Below are positions 10,233 through 20,235 of a stretch of 64,000 bases of DNA, piece by piece. The notes beneath the pieces are model-generated. The model made no database searches and was not told where the DNA came from. It was given only the letters and a program-made list of their open reading frames with translations. The stretch's first letter is position 1; every line of letters begins with the position of its first letter. Source of the stretch: JAICJC01 sp963757605 (lineage in GTDB: Bacteria; Actinomycetota; Thermoleophilia; Gaiellales; JAICJC01); the NCBI GenBank assembly GCA_963757605.1, contig CAVWSF010000002.1, positions 236,212 through 300,211 on the forward strand. The letters run 5' to 3'. Both the position numbers and the translations under genes were made by a program.

Positions 10233-11025
10233 TCAGCCGTCCTTTCGGGGATGGAGGAGGTTCATGAGGAAGAGCGTGGCGAGGGCGATCACGGCCAGCT
10301 CGAGCGCGGCGGCATATGCGGCCGTGTGGTCGAAGTTCTCGTAGCTCTGCTGCACGCGGAGCGTCAGCGTCTGCGTCTGGCCGATCACCTTGCCCGAGAC
10401 GACCGCAACCGCGCCGTACTCGCCGATCGCCCGGGCCGTCGTCAGGACGACGCCGTAGACGACACCCCAGCGGATCGCCGGCAGCGTGATGCGGCGGAAG
10501 GTCTGAAGCGGCGTTGCGCCCAGCGTGGCCGCCGCCTGCTCCTGCTCCGTGCCGATCTCACGCAGCACGGGCACGACCTCGCGGCACGACGAACGGCAGG
10601 CTGACGAAGATCGTTGCCAGCACCATGCCCGGCACCGAGAAGATGATCGGGTAGCCGTTGTTGATGAACCACTCGCCGAACCAGCCGTTCTGCCCGTAGA
10701 CCAGGATGAGCGTGAAGCCGATCACGACCGGCGAGACCGCGAACGGCAGGTCGATGAGGGCGCTCAGGAGCGCCTTCCCCGGCATGTTCGACCGCACCAG
10801 CATGAGCGCGGCCAGGATCCCGAAGGCCGTGTTGATGGGCACCGCGATCAGCGCGATCTCGAGCGTCAGCTTGAGCGCGCTCACCGCCTCGGGCGACGTG
10901 ATGGCGTCCCAGACGGGCGCGAGCCCGCCCGAGAACGTGTGCCACACGATGATGCTGACCGGGACGAGCAGGAGGGCGGACAGGTAGCCGAGGGCTACGA
11001 ACCGCAGGGTGAGCCTAGCGATCAT
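10233..11025 (-). CDS. cysW: Sulfate ABC transporter permease CysW (one frameshift)
   Basis: Inner-membrane permease, about 264 residues when the frame is joined. The first part carries membrane spans (FVALGYLSALLLVPVSIIVW) and IDLPFAVSPVVIGFTL; the second carries the ATPase loop (AAATLGATPLQTFRRITLPAI) and FARAIGEYGAVAVVSG-type motifs. Near 10580 the conserved PFVVREVVPVL is split by one apparent extra C. Its ATG lies inside the end of cysT, indicating coupling. Confidence 0.88.
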
Positions 11026-11831
11026 GCTTGGTGCTCCAGCGCTGGATGAAGGAGAGCGAGACGAGAACCGCGAGCGAGATCGCGAGCAGCACCACCGAGA
11101 GCGCGGCGGCGCCGGCCTCGTAGTCGCTCGAGACCTGCGAGAAGATGTGGACGGACGCGACCTCGGTCGAGAACGGCACGTTCCCCGAGAGGAGCACGAC
11201 CGAGCCGAACTCGCCGATCGCCCGCGCGAACGCGAGCGCCATGCCCGAGAGGACGGCGGGCACCAGGTTGGGCAGGACGATGCGGCGGAAGATCGTGGCG
11301 CCGCGCGCGCCGAGCGAGGCCGCCGCGTCCTCCATGTCGCGGTCGAGCTCGTGGAGCACCGGCTGCACGCTTCGGATCACGAACGGCAGCGTCTCGAAGA
11401 GCAGCGCGAGCACGACGGCGGTGCGGGTGTAGGTGACGTTCAGGCCGATCGGCGAGTCGGGCCCGTAGAGCGTGAGAAGCGTGAGCCCGGCGACGATCGT
11501 CGGCAGGGCGAACGGCAGGTCGATCAGGCTGTTCACGGCGGCCTTGCCGCGGAACTCGTCGCGGACGAGCACCCAGGCGATCAGGGTGCCGAACGACCGC
11601 GTTGATCGCGGCGACGATGAGCGCCGCCGCCAGCGTGAGCTTGAGGGCCGCCATGGCGTCGGGCGCCGTGACGGCGTCGACGAAGGTGCTCCAGCCGCCC
11701 TGCTGTGTCTTCCACGCGAGCGCTGCCATCGGCAGGAGCACGATCAGCGAGAGGTACGTGACGGCCAGCCCCGGCGCGACGCCCGAAGGCGTCGCGCCGG
11801 TGACGCGCCGTCGTGGCAGCGCGATGGCCAT
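11015..11831 (-). CDS. cysT: Sulfate ABC transporter permease CysT (one frameshift)
   Basis: Partner permease of CysW. N-terminal spans (VTYLSLIVLLPMAALAW), IDLPFALPTIVAGLTL, the ATPase loop (AAASLGARGATIFRRIVLP) and ARAIGEFGSVVLLSGN are recognisable. The two halves lie in different frames, joined near 11590 where AAINAVFGTL-type sequence is interrupted by one extra base. The ATG overlaps the sbp stop (ATGA), and its end overlaps the cysW start by 11 bases. Confidence 0.88.
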
Positions 11832-12838
11832 CAGCTGGTCGAGACCCCGAGGCTCGACTCGATCTCCTGCATCACGCTGTGCTCCGGGTCGAAGAAGTCG
11901 GCCATGACCTTGTCCCAGCCGCCGACGTCCTCGATCGTGAACGTCTGCGAGGTGTCCGGGTACTTGTCGGCGTACTTGGCCTCGACGTCAGGGAGCACCG
12001 AGCGGTACCCCGTCTGGGCCAGGATGTTCTGAGCCTCTGGCGTGAACATCCAGTCGACGAACTTCTTCGCGATCGGGGGAGCGCCCTTGGTGACCGCGAT
12101 CGGCGTCTGGATCAGGATCGTCTGCGGGGGATAGACGATCTCGAGGTCTTCACCCGCGGCCTGGGCGGCGAGCGCGTCCTGCTCGTAGGCCAGGAGCACG
12201 TCGCCCTTCCCGCCCGTGAACGTGGTCAGCGAGGCGCTGGCCTTGTCGTCCTGCACGGGAACGTTGTGGAAGAGCTCGCTCAGGTAGGCCTTGGCCTGGT
12301 CGGGCGTCTTGCCCTCGTCGATCTCGGCCCCGTAGGCGGCCATGATGTTCCAGCGGGCGCCGCCCGACGAGAACGGGTTGGGCGTGATGACCTCGACGCC
12401 CGGCTTCACCAGGTCGTCCCAGGTGTGGATGTCCTTGGGGTTGCCCTTGCGCACCGCGAAGACGACCTCGGTGTTGGCCACGATCCCCTGCTGTGGGCCC
12501 TGGTCCCAGCTCGCCGCGACCTTGCCGGCGTCGACGAGCCGCTTGATGTCCGGCTCGAGCGCGAAGTGGACGACGTCGGCGCTCTGGCCCGCCTCGACGG
12601 CCTTGCTCTGGTCGCCGGAGGCGCCGTAGGACTGGGTGAACTCGGCGCCGGAGCCGGCCGACGTCTTGGCGAACGCCGGGATCAGCTCCTTGTAGGACGC
12701 CTCGGGCGTCGAGTACGCGACGAGGTTGATCTTGGTGGTCGCCGCACCGTTCGCCGGGGACGAGCCTCCGCACGCGCTCGCGGCCGCGCTCACCAGGAGC
12801 AGGGCCGCAGCAATTCCGCTTGCTTGAAGTCGATTCAA
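11831..12838 (-). CDS. sbp: Sulfate-binding lipoprotein
   Basis: Extracytoplasmic sulfate receptor of the CysTWA importer. N-terminal lipoprotein signal ending in SAAASAC, then the periplasmic-binding fold with family landmarks (VVHFALEPDIKRLVDAG, ANTEVVFAVRKGNPK, TPNPFSSGGARWN). TTG at 12838 is preferred over an in-frame TTG 24 bases upstream because a strong AAAGGAGAGA sits just before it. The result is a 335-residue product of normal length. First gene of the operon; a divergent XRE regulator starts on the other strand. Confidence 0.92.
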   Translation of the reverse strand: MNRLQASGIAAALLLVSAAASACGGSSPANGAATTKINLVAYSTPEASYKELIPAFAKTSAGSGAEFTQSYGASGDQSKAVEAGQSADVVHFALEPDIKRLVDAGKVAASWDQGPQQGIVANTEVVFAVRKGNPKDIHTWDDLVKPGVEVITPNPFSSGGARWNIMAAYGAEIDEGKTPDQAKAYLSELFHNVPVQDDKASASLTTFTGGKGDVLLAYEQDALAAQAAGEDLEIVYPPQTILIQTPIAVTKGAPPIAKKFVDWMFTPEAQNILAQTGYRSVLPDVEAKYADKYPDTSQTFTIEDVGGWDKVMADFFDPEHSVMQEIESSLGVSTS

Positions 12839-12840
12839 CT

Positions 12841-12850
12841 TCTCTCCTTT
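12841..12850 (-). promoter_or_regulatory. Ribosome binding site that fixes the sbp start
   Basis: AAAGGAGAGA on the minus strand, positioned for the TTG at 12838. It lies inside the longer open frame, which argues against the upstream start. Confidence 0.6.
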
Positions 12851-12922
12851 GTCTATCGACAAACTTGAGAATAAGGTACGATCTCATCCGTGACGTGTCA
12901 AACGCCAACCGACAGGAGAGCA

Positions 12923-13216
12923 GTGGAGCACGGTCGATTGGGGCGCAATCTGCGCCATCTTCTCGGACTGCACGACGTGAGCCAGCAGGATCTCGCGCGG
13001 TATCTCGGCCTCTCGCCCCAGGGCCTCTGGAACATCCTGCACGGCCGATCGGAGCCGCGATCGCGCACCGCGCACTCGCTGGCGGTTGCGTTCGGCGTCA
13101 ACCTGGACGTGCTCTTCGCCGACACCGGGACGTGCGTTCGGGCCGCCGCCGCGGTCTTCGAGCGGGCGCCTGTGCGAGCCATCACGCAGGAGGCCGAGGC
13201 CGTAGCCGCCATCTAG
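12923..13216 (+). CDS. XRE-family helix-turn-helix regulator
   Basis: A 97-residue DNA-binding protein. The helix-turn-helix covers residues ~8-60 (DVSQQDLARYLGLSPQGLWNILHGRSEP), followed by a short helical tail. GTG chosen because GGAGAG lies just upstream; an in-frame GTG at 12890 is possible. It is divergent from sbp across ~85 bases containing an AT-rich segment (GAGAATAAGG) that may hold promoters for both. A role in sulfate uptake is inference from position only. Its stop codon lies inside the left arm of the fold-back element that follows, so the original C-terminus may have been altered. Confidence 0.72.
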   Translation: MEHGRLGRNLRHLLGLHDVSQQDLARYLGLSPQGLWNILHGRSEPRSRTAHSLAVAFGVNLDVLFADTGTCVRAAAAVFERAPVRAITQEAEAVAAI

Positions 13217-13418
13217 ATGGGTGAAACCCGATCCACCCGCGCCTGGACGTCCGAGCGTGGCAGGTCGGCGCGGGGTGGCGGGGCTGCGGCTGCGAACCGT
13301 CGCATCGCGACGTCCTCGGTCGTCCCAATATCACGCGATATTGGGCCTTCCTGCGTCCTTGCGCTGCTCGGTTCTCGCCGCCCAGGACATCAGGTGGATC
13401 CGGTTTCACCCATCTAGA
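13212..13418. repeat. 207-bp fold-back (MITE-like) element with 26-bp inverted ends
   Basis: The ends are 26-bp inverted repeats with a single mismatch (outer part TCTAGATGGGTGAAACC). Inside, CCCAATATC-ACGC-GATATTGGG (13324-13345) forms a second perfect hairpin. No transposase is present. The left arm supplies the stop codon of the XRE gene, and the right arm ends 9 bases before the next gene's GTG. Small size, inverted ends and no coding capacity fit a miniature inverted-repeat element or a repeat-derived regulatory RNA structure. Confidence 0.75.
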
Positions 13419-13427
13419 CTCCTCCCC

Positions 13428-15421
<1,994 letters not shown>

Positions 15422-15425
<4 letters not shown>

Positions 15426-16126
15426 CCGATCTCGAGGTGCTCAAGGCGGAGGCGGGCGCCGCCGCCGTCGACCGGTTCGTCCGCCCCGGCATGCGGCTCG
15501 GCCTGGGGAGCGGCTCCACGGCCGCGAAGATGCTCGACGCGCTGGGCGAGCGGCTGGCCTCGGGAGCGCTCGCCGACGTGGCCGGCGTCCCCACCTCGGC
15601 GGCGACGGCAGCCCGCTGCGCCGAGCTCGGGATCCCGCTCCTGACGCTCGAGCAGGCGGGCGAGCTCGACCTCGTGATCGACGGGGCCGACGAGATCGAC
15701 CCCCAGCTCGACCTGATCAAGGGCCTCGGCGGCGCCCACCTTCGCGAGAAGGTGGTGGCGGCGGCGGCGCGAGAGATGGTGGTCGTCGCCGACGAGACCA
15801 AGATCGTGGGCCGGCTCGGCGAGCGCGCACCCCTGCCCGTCGAGGTGATCACGTTCGCGCTCCCCGTCGCAGAGCGGCTCCTGCGCGGGCTGGGCTGGGA
15901 GCCCGAGCTCCGCGTCGACGACGGCCGCCCGTTCGTGACCGACGAGGGCAACCGCATCCTGCACTGCCGCCGCGAGGAGTGGGTTGACACCGAGGCGCTG
16001 GCGGCCGGCATCTCGCAGGTGCCGGGCGTCGTCGCCCACGGCTTCTTCCTCGGCTTCGCCTCGGCCGCGGTCGTCGCTACGCGGGAAGGCGTCCAGGAGT
16101 TGCGACGCCCAACCTCGCCTCCATGA
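15422..16126 (+). CDS. rpiA: Ribose-5-phosphate isomerase A
   Basis: Interconverts ribose-5-phosphate and ribulose-5-phosphate in the pentose phosphate pathway. 234 residues with RpiA motifs GLGSGSTA (phosphate loop, ~residue 27), DGADEID with catalytic Asp, and KGLGGAHLREKVV with catalytic Glu/Lys. GTG start overlaps the DUF255 stop. Its last ~50 bases overlap the convergent methyltransferase gene. pgi and gnd of the same pathway lie about 8 kb downstream. Confidence 0.93.
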
Positions 16127-16913
16127 CGGCGACGGCCTCGGCACTCTCGTCGATCAGGATGTAGCTGCGGCCGAGCTCCGCGGCGGCGGCGCCGAGCGTG
16201 CCCGACCCGGCGAACGGGTCGAGCACCAGGTCGCCCGGTCGGGTCGAAGCCTGGAGCATGCGGCGCACGATCCCGACCGGCTTCTGCGTCGGATACCCGG
16301 TCTTCTCCCGCCCGGTCGGCGAGACGATGGTGTGCCACCAGACGTCGGTCGGGAGCTTCCCCCGGGCCGCCTTCTCGGCCGTCACGAGGCCCGGCGCCAT
16401 GTACGGCTCGCGCTCAACCGCGGCCGAGTCGAAGTGGTAGCGGGCCGGGTCGCGCACATAGACCAGGATGGTGTCGTGCTTGGCCGGCCAGCGCCGCTTC
16501 GGCTTCGCCCCGTAGTCGTAGGCCCAGATCAGCTCGTTCAGGAACGCGTCGCGCCCGAACACCTCGTCGAGCAGGAGCTTGGCGTAGTGCGCCTCGCGCT
16601 GGTCGAGGTGCAGGTAGAGCGTGCCCTCGGCGTCGAGCAGGCGGTGGATCTGGCGCAGCCGCGGCTCGAGGAAGCCCAGGTAGTCGTCGAAGCTGTCGCG
16701 GTAGGACGACCGCTCCAGCAGCTCCGTGCGGTAGCGGCGGCCGCCAAAGCCGGTGCGGTCGCCGTCGGCGTCGGGCGTCATCCGCATCGTCGAGCGGGTC
16801 TGCGCACGGCCGGTGTTGAACGGCGGGTCGGCGTAGACCATCCGGAAGGCGCCGTCGGGGAAGCCCTCCATGAGCGGCAGGTTGTCGCCGTGCAGGATCA
16901 GGTCGCCGCGCAC
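16077..16913 (-). CDS. DNA adenine/cytosine-N4 methyltransferase, beta type
   Basis: S-adenosylmethionine-dependent DNA methyltransferase of 278 residues. The catalytic motif DPPF lies near residue 29 and the SAM-binding FAGSGT near residue 230, the order of beta-class enzymes (N6-adenine or N4-cytosine). TGYPTQKP, typical of these enzymes, precedes the SAM motif. No restriction endonuclease gene is adjacent, so it looks like an orphan enzyme. Recognition sequence cannot be told from the protein. Confidence 0.88.
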   Translation of the reverse strand: MRGDLILHGDNLPLMEGFPDGAFRMVYADPPFNTGRAQTRSTMRMTPDADGDRTGFGGRRYRTELLERSSYRDSFDDYLGFLEPRLRQIHRLLDAEGTLYLHLDQREAHYAKLLLDEVFGRDAFLNELIWAYDYGAKPKRRWPAKHDTILVYVRDPARYHFDSAAVEREPYMAPGLVTAEKAARGKLPTDVWWHTIVSPTGREKTGYPTQKPVGIVRRMLQASTRPGDLVLDPFAGSGTLGAAAAELGRSYILIDESAEAVAVMEARLGVATPGRLPA

Positions 16914-16944
16914 GGGCAGAGCATGGCGCAGGCCCAGGACGGAG

Positions 16945-17868
16945 CTATGCGGCCGAGCTGTCCATCGGGGGGCGAGGCACGGCGGCCGACAGCTTGCGCC
17001 CGATCTGCTCGGTCGTGGGCTTGCGGACGTTCCGCACGAGCCCGATCTTCTCCCAGATCGCGATCATCCAGCCCGACAGGTCGACCTGACGCCACGAGAG
17101 CCCGTGGAAGGCGGACGTCGGGAAGACGTGGTGGTTGTGGTGCCACGACTCGCCGAGCGAGGGCAGCGCCAGCACCCAGTTGTTCGTCGACTGGTCGCTC
17201 GTGGTGAACGGCCGGTTGCCGAAGAAGTGGCAGATCGAGTTCACGCTCCACGTGACGTGGTGGTTGAAGAAGAGCCGCACGAGGCCGCCCCACACGAGCC
17301 CGGTCACGGCGCCCTTCCACGACAGCGTCAAGAGGCCGCCGAGGACGAACGGGACGACGAACGTCAGCACCGCCCACAGCGGGAAGAGCCGCGAGACCGT
17401 CATCGTCAGCCGGTCCTGGAGGATGTCCTTGCCGTAGCGCTCCTGGTCGGTGCGGTTGTGCCGGAACATCCAGCCCATGTGCGCGTGCAGGAGGCCCTTG
17501 ATCGCGCCCAGCGGGCCCCGCGCGAAGCCGTGGTGAGGGCTATGCGGGTCGCCCTCCTTGTCGGAGTAGGCGTGATGCGTGCGGTGGTCGATTGCCCAGT
17601 CGAGCGCCGATCCCTGCAGCGCGAAGGAGCCCGCGACGAGGAGTGCGGCCTTGAGCGGCGCGACCGCCTCGAACGCGTGGTGGGTGAGCATGCGGTGGTA
17701 GCCGATCGTGATGCCGAAGCCGCAGATGACGTAGAGGCCGATGAAGAGGACGAGGTCGGTCCACCCGACCGCCTCGTTCCAGAGCAGCGTCACCGCCGCG
17801 ATCAGGCCCACGAAGGGCAGGATCGTGAGCACGAGCATGGAGATCTTGCGACCGCGGCTCAGCGGCAT
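16945..17868 (-). CDS. Acyl-CoA / acyl-lipid desaturase (membrane di-iron)
   Basis: Introduces a double bond into fatty acyl chains. 307 residues with the three histidine boxes of the stearoyl-CoA desaturase class: HRMLTHH (~residue 58), HRTHH (~residue 95) and HNHH (~residue 245). Paired membrane spans occur near the start (LVLTILPFVGLIAAVTLLW) and in the middle. The middle histidine box sits in the typical DHRTHHAYSDKEGDPHSP context. The frame is intact; no ferredoxin or reductase partner lies nearby. Confidence 0.92.
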   Translation of the reverse strand: MPLSRGRKISMLVLTILPFVGLIAAVTLLWNEAVGWTDLVLFIGLYVICGFGITIGYHRMLTHHAFEAVAPLKAALLVAGSFALQGSALDWAIDHRTHHAYSDKEGDPHSPHHGFARGPLGAIKGLLHAHMGWMFRHNRTDQERYGKDILQDRLTMTVSRLFPLWAVLTFVVPFVLGGLLTLSWKGAVTGLVWGGLVRLFFNHHVTWSVNSICHFFGNRPFTTSDQSTNNWVLALPSLGESWHHNHHVFPTSAFHGLSWRQVDLSGWMIAIWEKIGLVRNVRKPTTEQIGRKLSAAVPRPPMDSSAA

Positions 17869-17887
17869 GGTCAGGCCGGGTTCTCGG

Positions 17888-18628
17888 TCATTGCGGAGCT
17901 CCCTTCACGACCCGGCTGCCCGGGACGACGTCGTGACTTCCGTCCTCCCACTTGACGAGTCCCTTGTGGCCGCCGTCGTAGTCGGGGGCGAAGAGCTCGA
18001 GCGTGCCCCCGCGGCCGTTCACGGTGCACGGCTCGTCGCCGGTCGGGTCGACGCCGCGCCAGAGGCGGATGAAGACGTTCTCGTCCCACTCGGCCCCGAT
18101 GGTGGTCGGATCGGTATGGCCGGGGTGGACTCGGGTTTCGTGCGGCAGCTTCATGAGCACGTCCATGATCGAGTGGTGCAGGCTGTCGTAGCTGTCGCGC
18201 ATCGTGCCGCCGACCGTCCCGTGGAAGAGGACGTCGGCCGTGAAGCAGTCCGTGCCGTTCACGAGGAACGACACGTGGCCGGGGCTGTGCCCGGGCGTGA
18301 GGAGGGTCGCGATCTCGAGGCCGCCCGCCGTGATGATGTCGCCGTCGGCGAGCGCCCCGTCCACGCGATCCATCCGGTCGGCCTCGACCGGGTGCGCGAG
18401 CACCTGGAGGTCGTACCGGCTCGTGTACGTGTCGGCCTCGGCGATGTGGTCGGGGTCGGCGTGGGTGACGAGCAGGTGGGTGATCGAGAGCCCGTGGCGC
18501 GTGGCGGCCTCGATCAGCGGCATGACCGGCCCGCCGGCGTCGATCATGACGCCGGTTCCGCCCTCCTCGTCTCCGACCAGGTAGCTGTTCGACAGCCACC
18601 CGGAGTGCATGCTCTTCTCGACGATCAC
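17888..18628 (-). CDS. Metallo-beta-lactamase-fold hydrolase
   Basis: A 246-residue MBL-fold protein with the metal motif THADPDHIAEAD (HxDxDH variant of HxHxDH), GHSPGHVSF and a C-terminal HPGHTDPTTIGAEW histidine. This pattern is closest to glyoxalase II-like hydrolases, but the second histidine of the HxHxDH box is Asp here. GTG start overlaps the stop of the HhH-GPD gene upstream (GTGA). Substrate unknown. Confidence 0.82.
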   Translation of the reverse strand: MIVEKSMHSGWLSNSYLVGDEEGGTGVMIDAGGPVMPLIEAATRHGLSITHLLVTHADPDHIAEADTYTSRYDLQVLAHPVEADRMDRVDGALADGDIITAGGLEIATLLTPGHSPGHVSFLVNGTDCFTADVLFHGTVGGTMRDSYDSLHHSIMDVLMKLPHETRVHPGHTDPTTIGAEWDENVFIRLWRGVDPTGDEPCTVNGRGGTLELFAPDYDGGHKGLVKWEDGSHDVVPGSRVVKGAPQ

Positions 18629-19199
18629 GTCTTGGCCGCGCGCATCGCAGCCTTGTGCGCTCGCTTCGCGGCCTGGTAGGCCTCGAGCGCCTCGGGTGAG
18701 TCCACGTCCCCGAGCGTCGGATGGTTGGGGAGCACGTCCTCGTAGCCGGGCGGCTTCACTCCGAGCCGGTTGACGACGATCGCGGTGAGCGATCGCACCT
18801 TCATATCGCCGATCCCCGGCAGGGCCCCGAGCCGCGCCTTGAGATCGGCGCCCGTCGCAGCTTCGGTCCACACCGCCCGCCGTCGCCGCCGTACTCCGTG
18901 GCGATGGCGGCGCAGAGCTTCTGCACGCGCTCGGCCATCGCGCCGGGGAAGCGATGGATCGCGGGCCGGGTGCGGAAGGCCTCGGCCAGATCCTCGGGCG
19001 GCGTCGCGGCGATGCGGGCCGGATCGAGGTGCCCGAGCCGCCGCTTCAGCTCGAGCGGGCCCGAGAACGCCTTCTGCACGGTCACCTGCTGGTCGAGCGC
19101 GAACCCGATCAGGAGCGCGTTCGGGTCGGTCGCGATGAGCCGGTTGGCCTCGGGGTCGGGCGTGAAGTGCAGCTCAGCGGGTGCGCTCGTCGTCGCCAT
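18625..19199 (-). CDS. HhH-GPD base-excision-repair-like protein (frameshifted)
   Basis: Resembles the small actinobacterial HhH-GPD family of putative DNA glycosylase-like proteins. The N-terminal part starts HFTPDPEANRLIATDPNALLIGFALDQQVTVQKAF. The second part, in another frame, contains the helix-hairpin-helix LGALPGIGDMKVRSL and a Lys/Ala-rich tail. The join is near 18870 (...ATEYGGDGG / WTEAATGADL...). When joined it is about 190 residues, the usual length. A single indel is likely rather than gene death. Confidence 0.8.
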
Positions 19200-19224
19200 C
19201 GCCGAAGTGTACGTCGTCGCGCGA

Positions 19225-19934
19225 TCAGCGGTATCCGACGTTCGCCGAACCCGACTCGAGCGCGTCGCAGATCCAGCGGGCCACCTTCTCGGGCGGGTCG
19301 CCGCCCATCCGCCGGCCGGTTCCGCGGGCCACGGCCGAGAACTCGGTGTCGGTCAGCGCAGGCTTCACCAGCACCACGTGGACGCCCTCGTCGCGCAGCT
19401 CGCGGTAGGCGGTGCGCGTGAGCAGGTCGACCGCGGCCTTCGACGCCGCGTACGCGCCGCCGCCCGGGTCGGGGAACTCGCCAACGATCGACGACACGTT
19501 CACGATCCCGCCGGATCCCTGCTTCACCATGCGCTCGCCCGCCGCCCGGATGCCGTGGATCACCCCGAGCACGTTCACGCGGAACATCGCCGCCGCCAAG
19601 CGAGCGGGTCGGCCTCGTGCAGGCGCCCGAACGTGCCGACTCCCGCGTTGTTCACGATGATGTCGATCCGCCTGCCCCACTCGACCGTCTGTGCAACCAG
19701 CCGCTGCACGCTCTCCCAGTCGCCGACGTCGCAGCTCACCGCGAGCCCGTCGACCTCGGCCGCCAGCTCCTCGAGCCGGTCCACGCGCCGGGCGGCCACG
19801 ACCACCCGCGCTCCTCGCTCGTGCAGCGCGCGCGCCGTGGCGGTGCCGATGCCCGAGCTGGCGCCGGTGACCACCGCCACCGCGCCGTCGAGAGAGATCC
19901 GCGCGCCTCGTTCGCCGGGGATGTCACTCGCCAT
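19225..19934 (-). CDS. Short-chain dehydrogenase/reductase (one frameshift)
   Basis: NAD(P)-dependent oxidoreductase of about 236 residues. It has the Rossmann motif TGASSGIGTATA near residue 23, NNAG in the first frame, and catalytic Ser (NVSSIVG) and YAASK in the second. The frames join near 19597, where one G appears to be missing in a G run before AMFRVNVLG. Substrate cannot be predicted. The downstream end is followed by a spacer before the HhH-GPD gene. Confidence 0.85.
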
Positions 19935-20235
19935 TGGGGCCTCCTCCGTGTCGCCGTTTCGCCGCCTCGGTCTTGGTCGCGATCACCACGGCCGCTGTTC
20001 CCGGGATCGCCCAGAAGACGCCGTAGAAGAACGATCGCGTGACCGAGAGGTTGAGGAACGCAAGGTGCAGCAGGAAGACCGCCGCGGTGACGACGGGGAA
20101 GGTGACGACGAGCTGGGCGGGCCCGGACAATCCTTCCCACCGGATCAGGGCCGGCTCCAGGCGCTTTCCGATCCGGTCGAGCAGCCGCCCGAGCGCTTCG
20201 GCCACGCGGCGTAAGGGCGCGCTAACGGCGTGCAC
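19924..20235 (-). CDS. Small two-span membrane protein
   Basis: About 103 residues with an amphipathic basic N-terminus (RRVAEALGRLLDRIGKRLEP), two hydrophobic segments (LVVTFPVVTAAVFLLHLAFL and FFYGVFWAIPGTAAVVIAT) and a basic tail. Not recognised. GTG chosen because it lies just at the end of the upstream dehydrogenase gene, overlapping it by 14 bases. The longer open frame upstream has no coding character. The end overlaps the SDR start by 11 bases, so it is probably co-transcribed. Confidence 0.6.
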   Translation of the reverse strand: MHAVSAPLRRVAEALGRLLDRIGKRLEPALIRWEGLSGPAQLVVTFPVVTAAVFLLHLAFLNLSVTRSFFYGVFWAIPGTAAVVIATKTEAAKRRHGGGPNGE

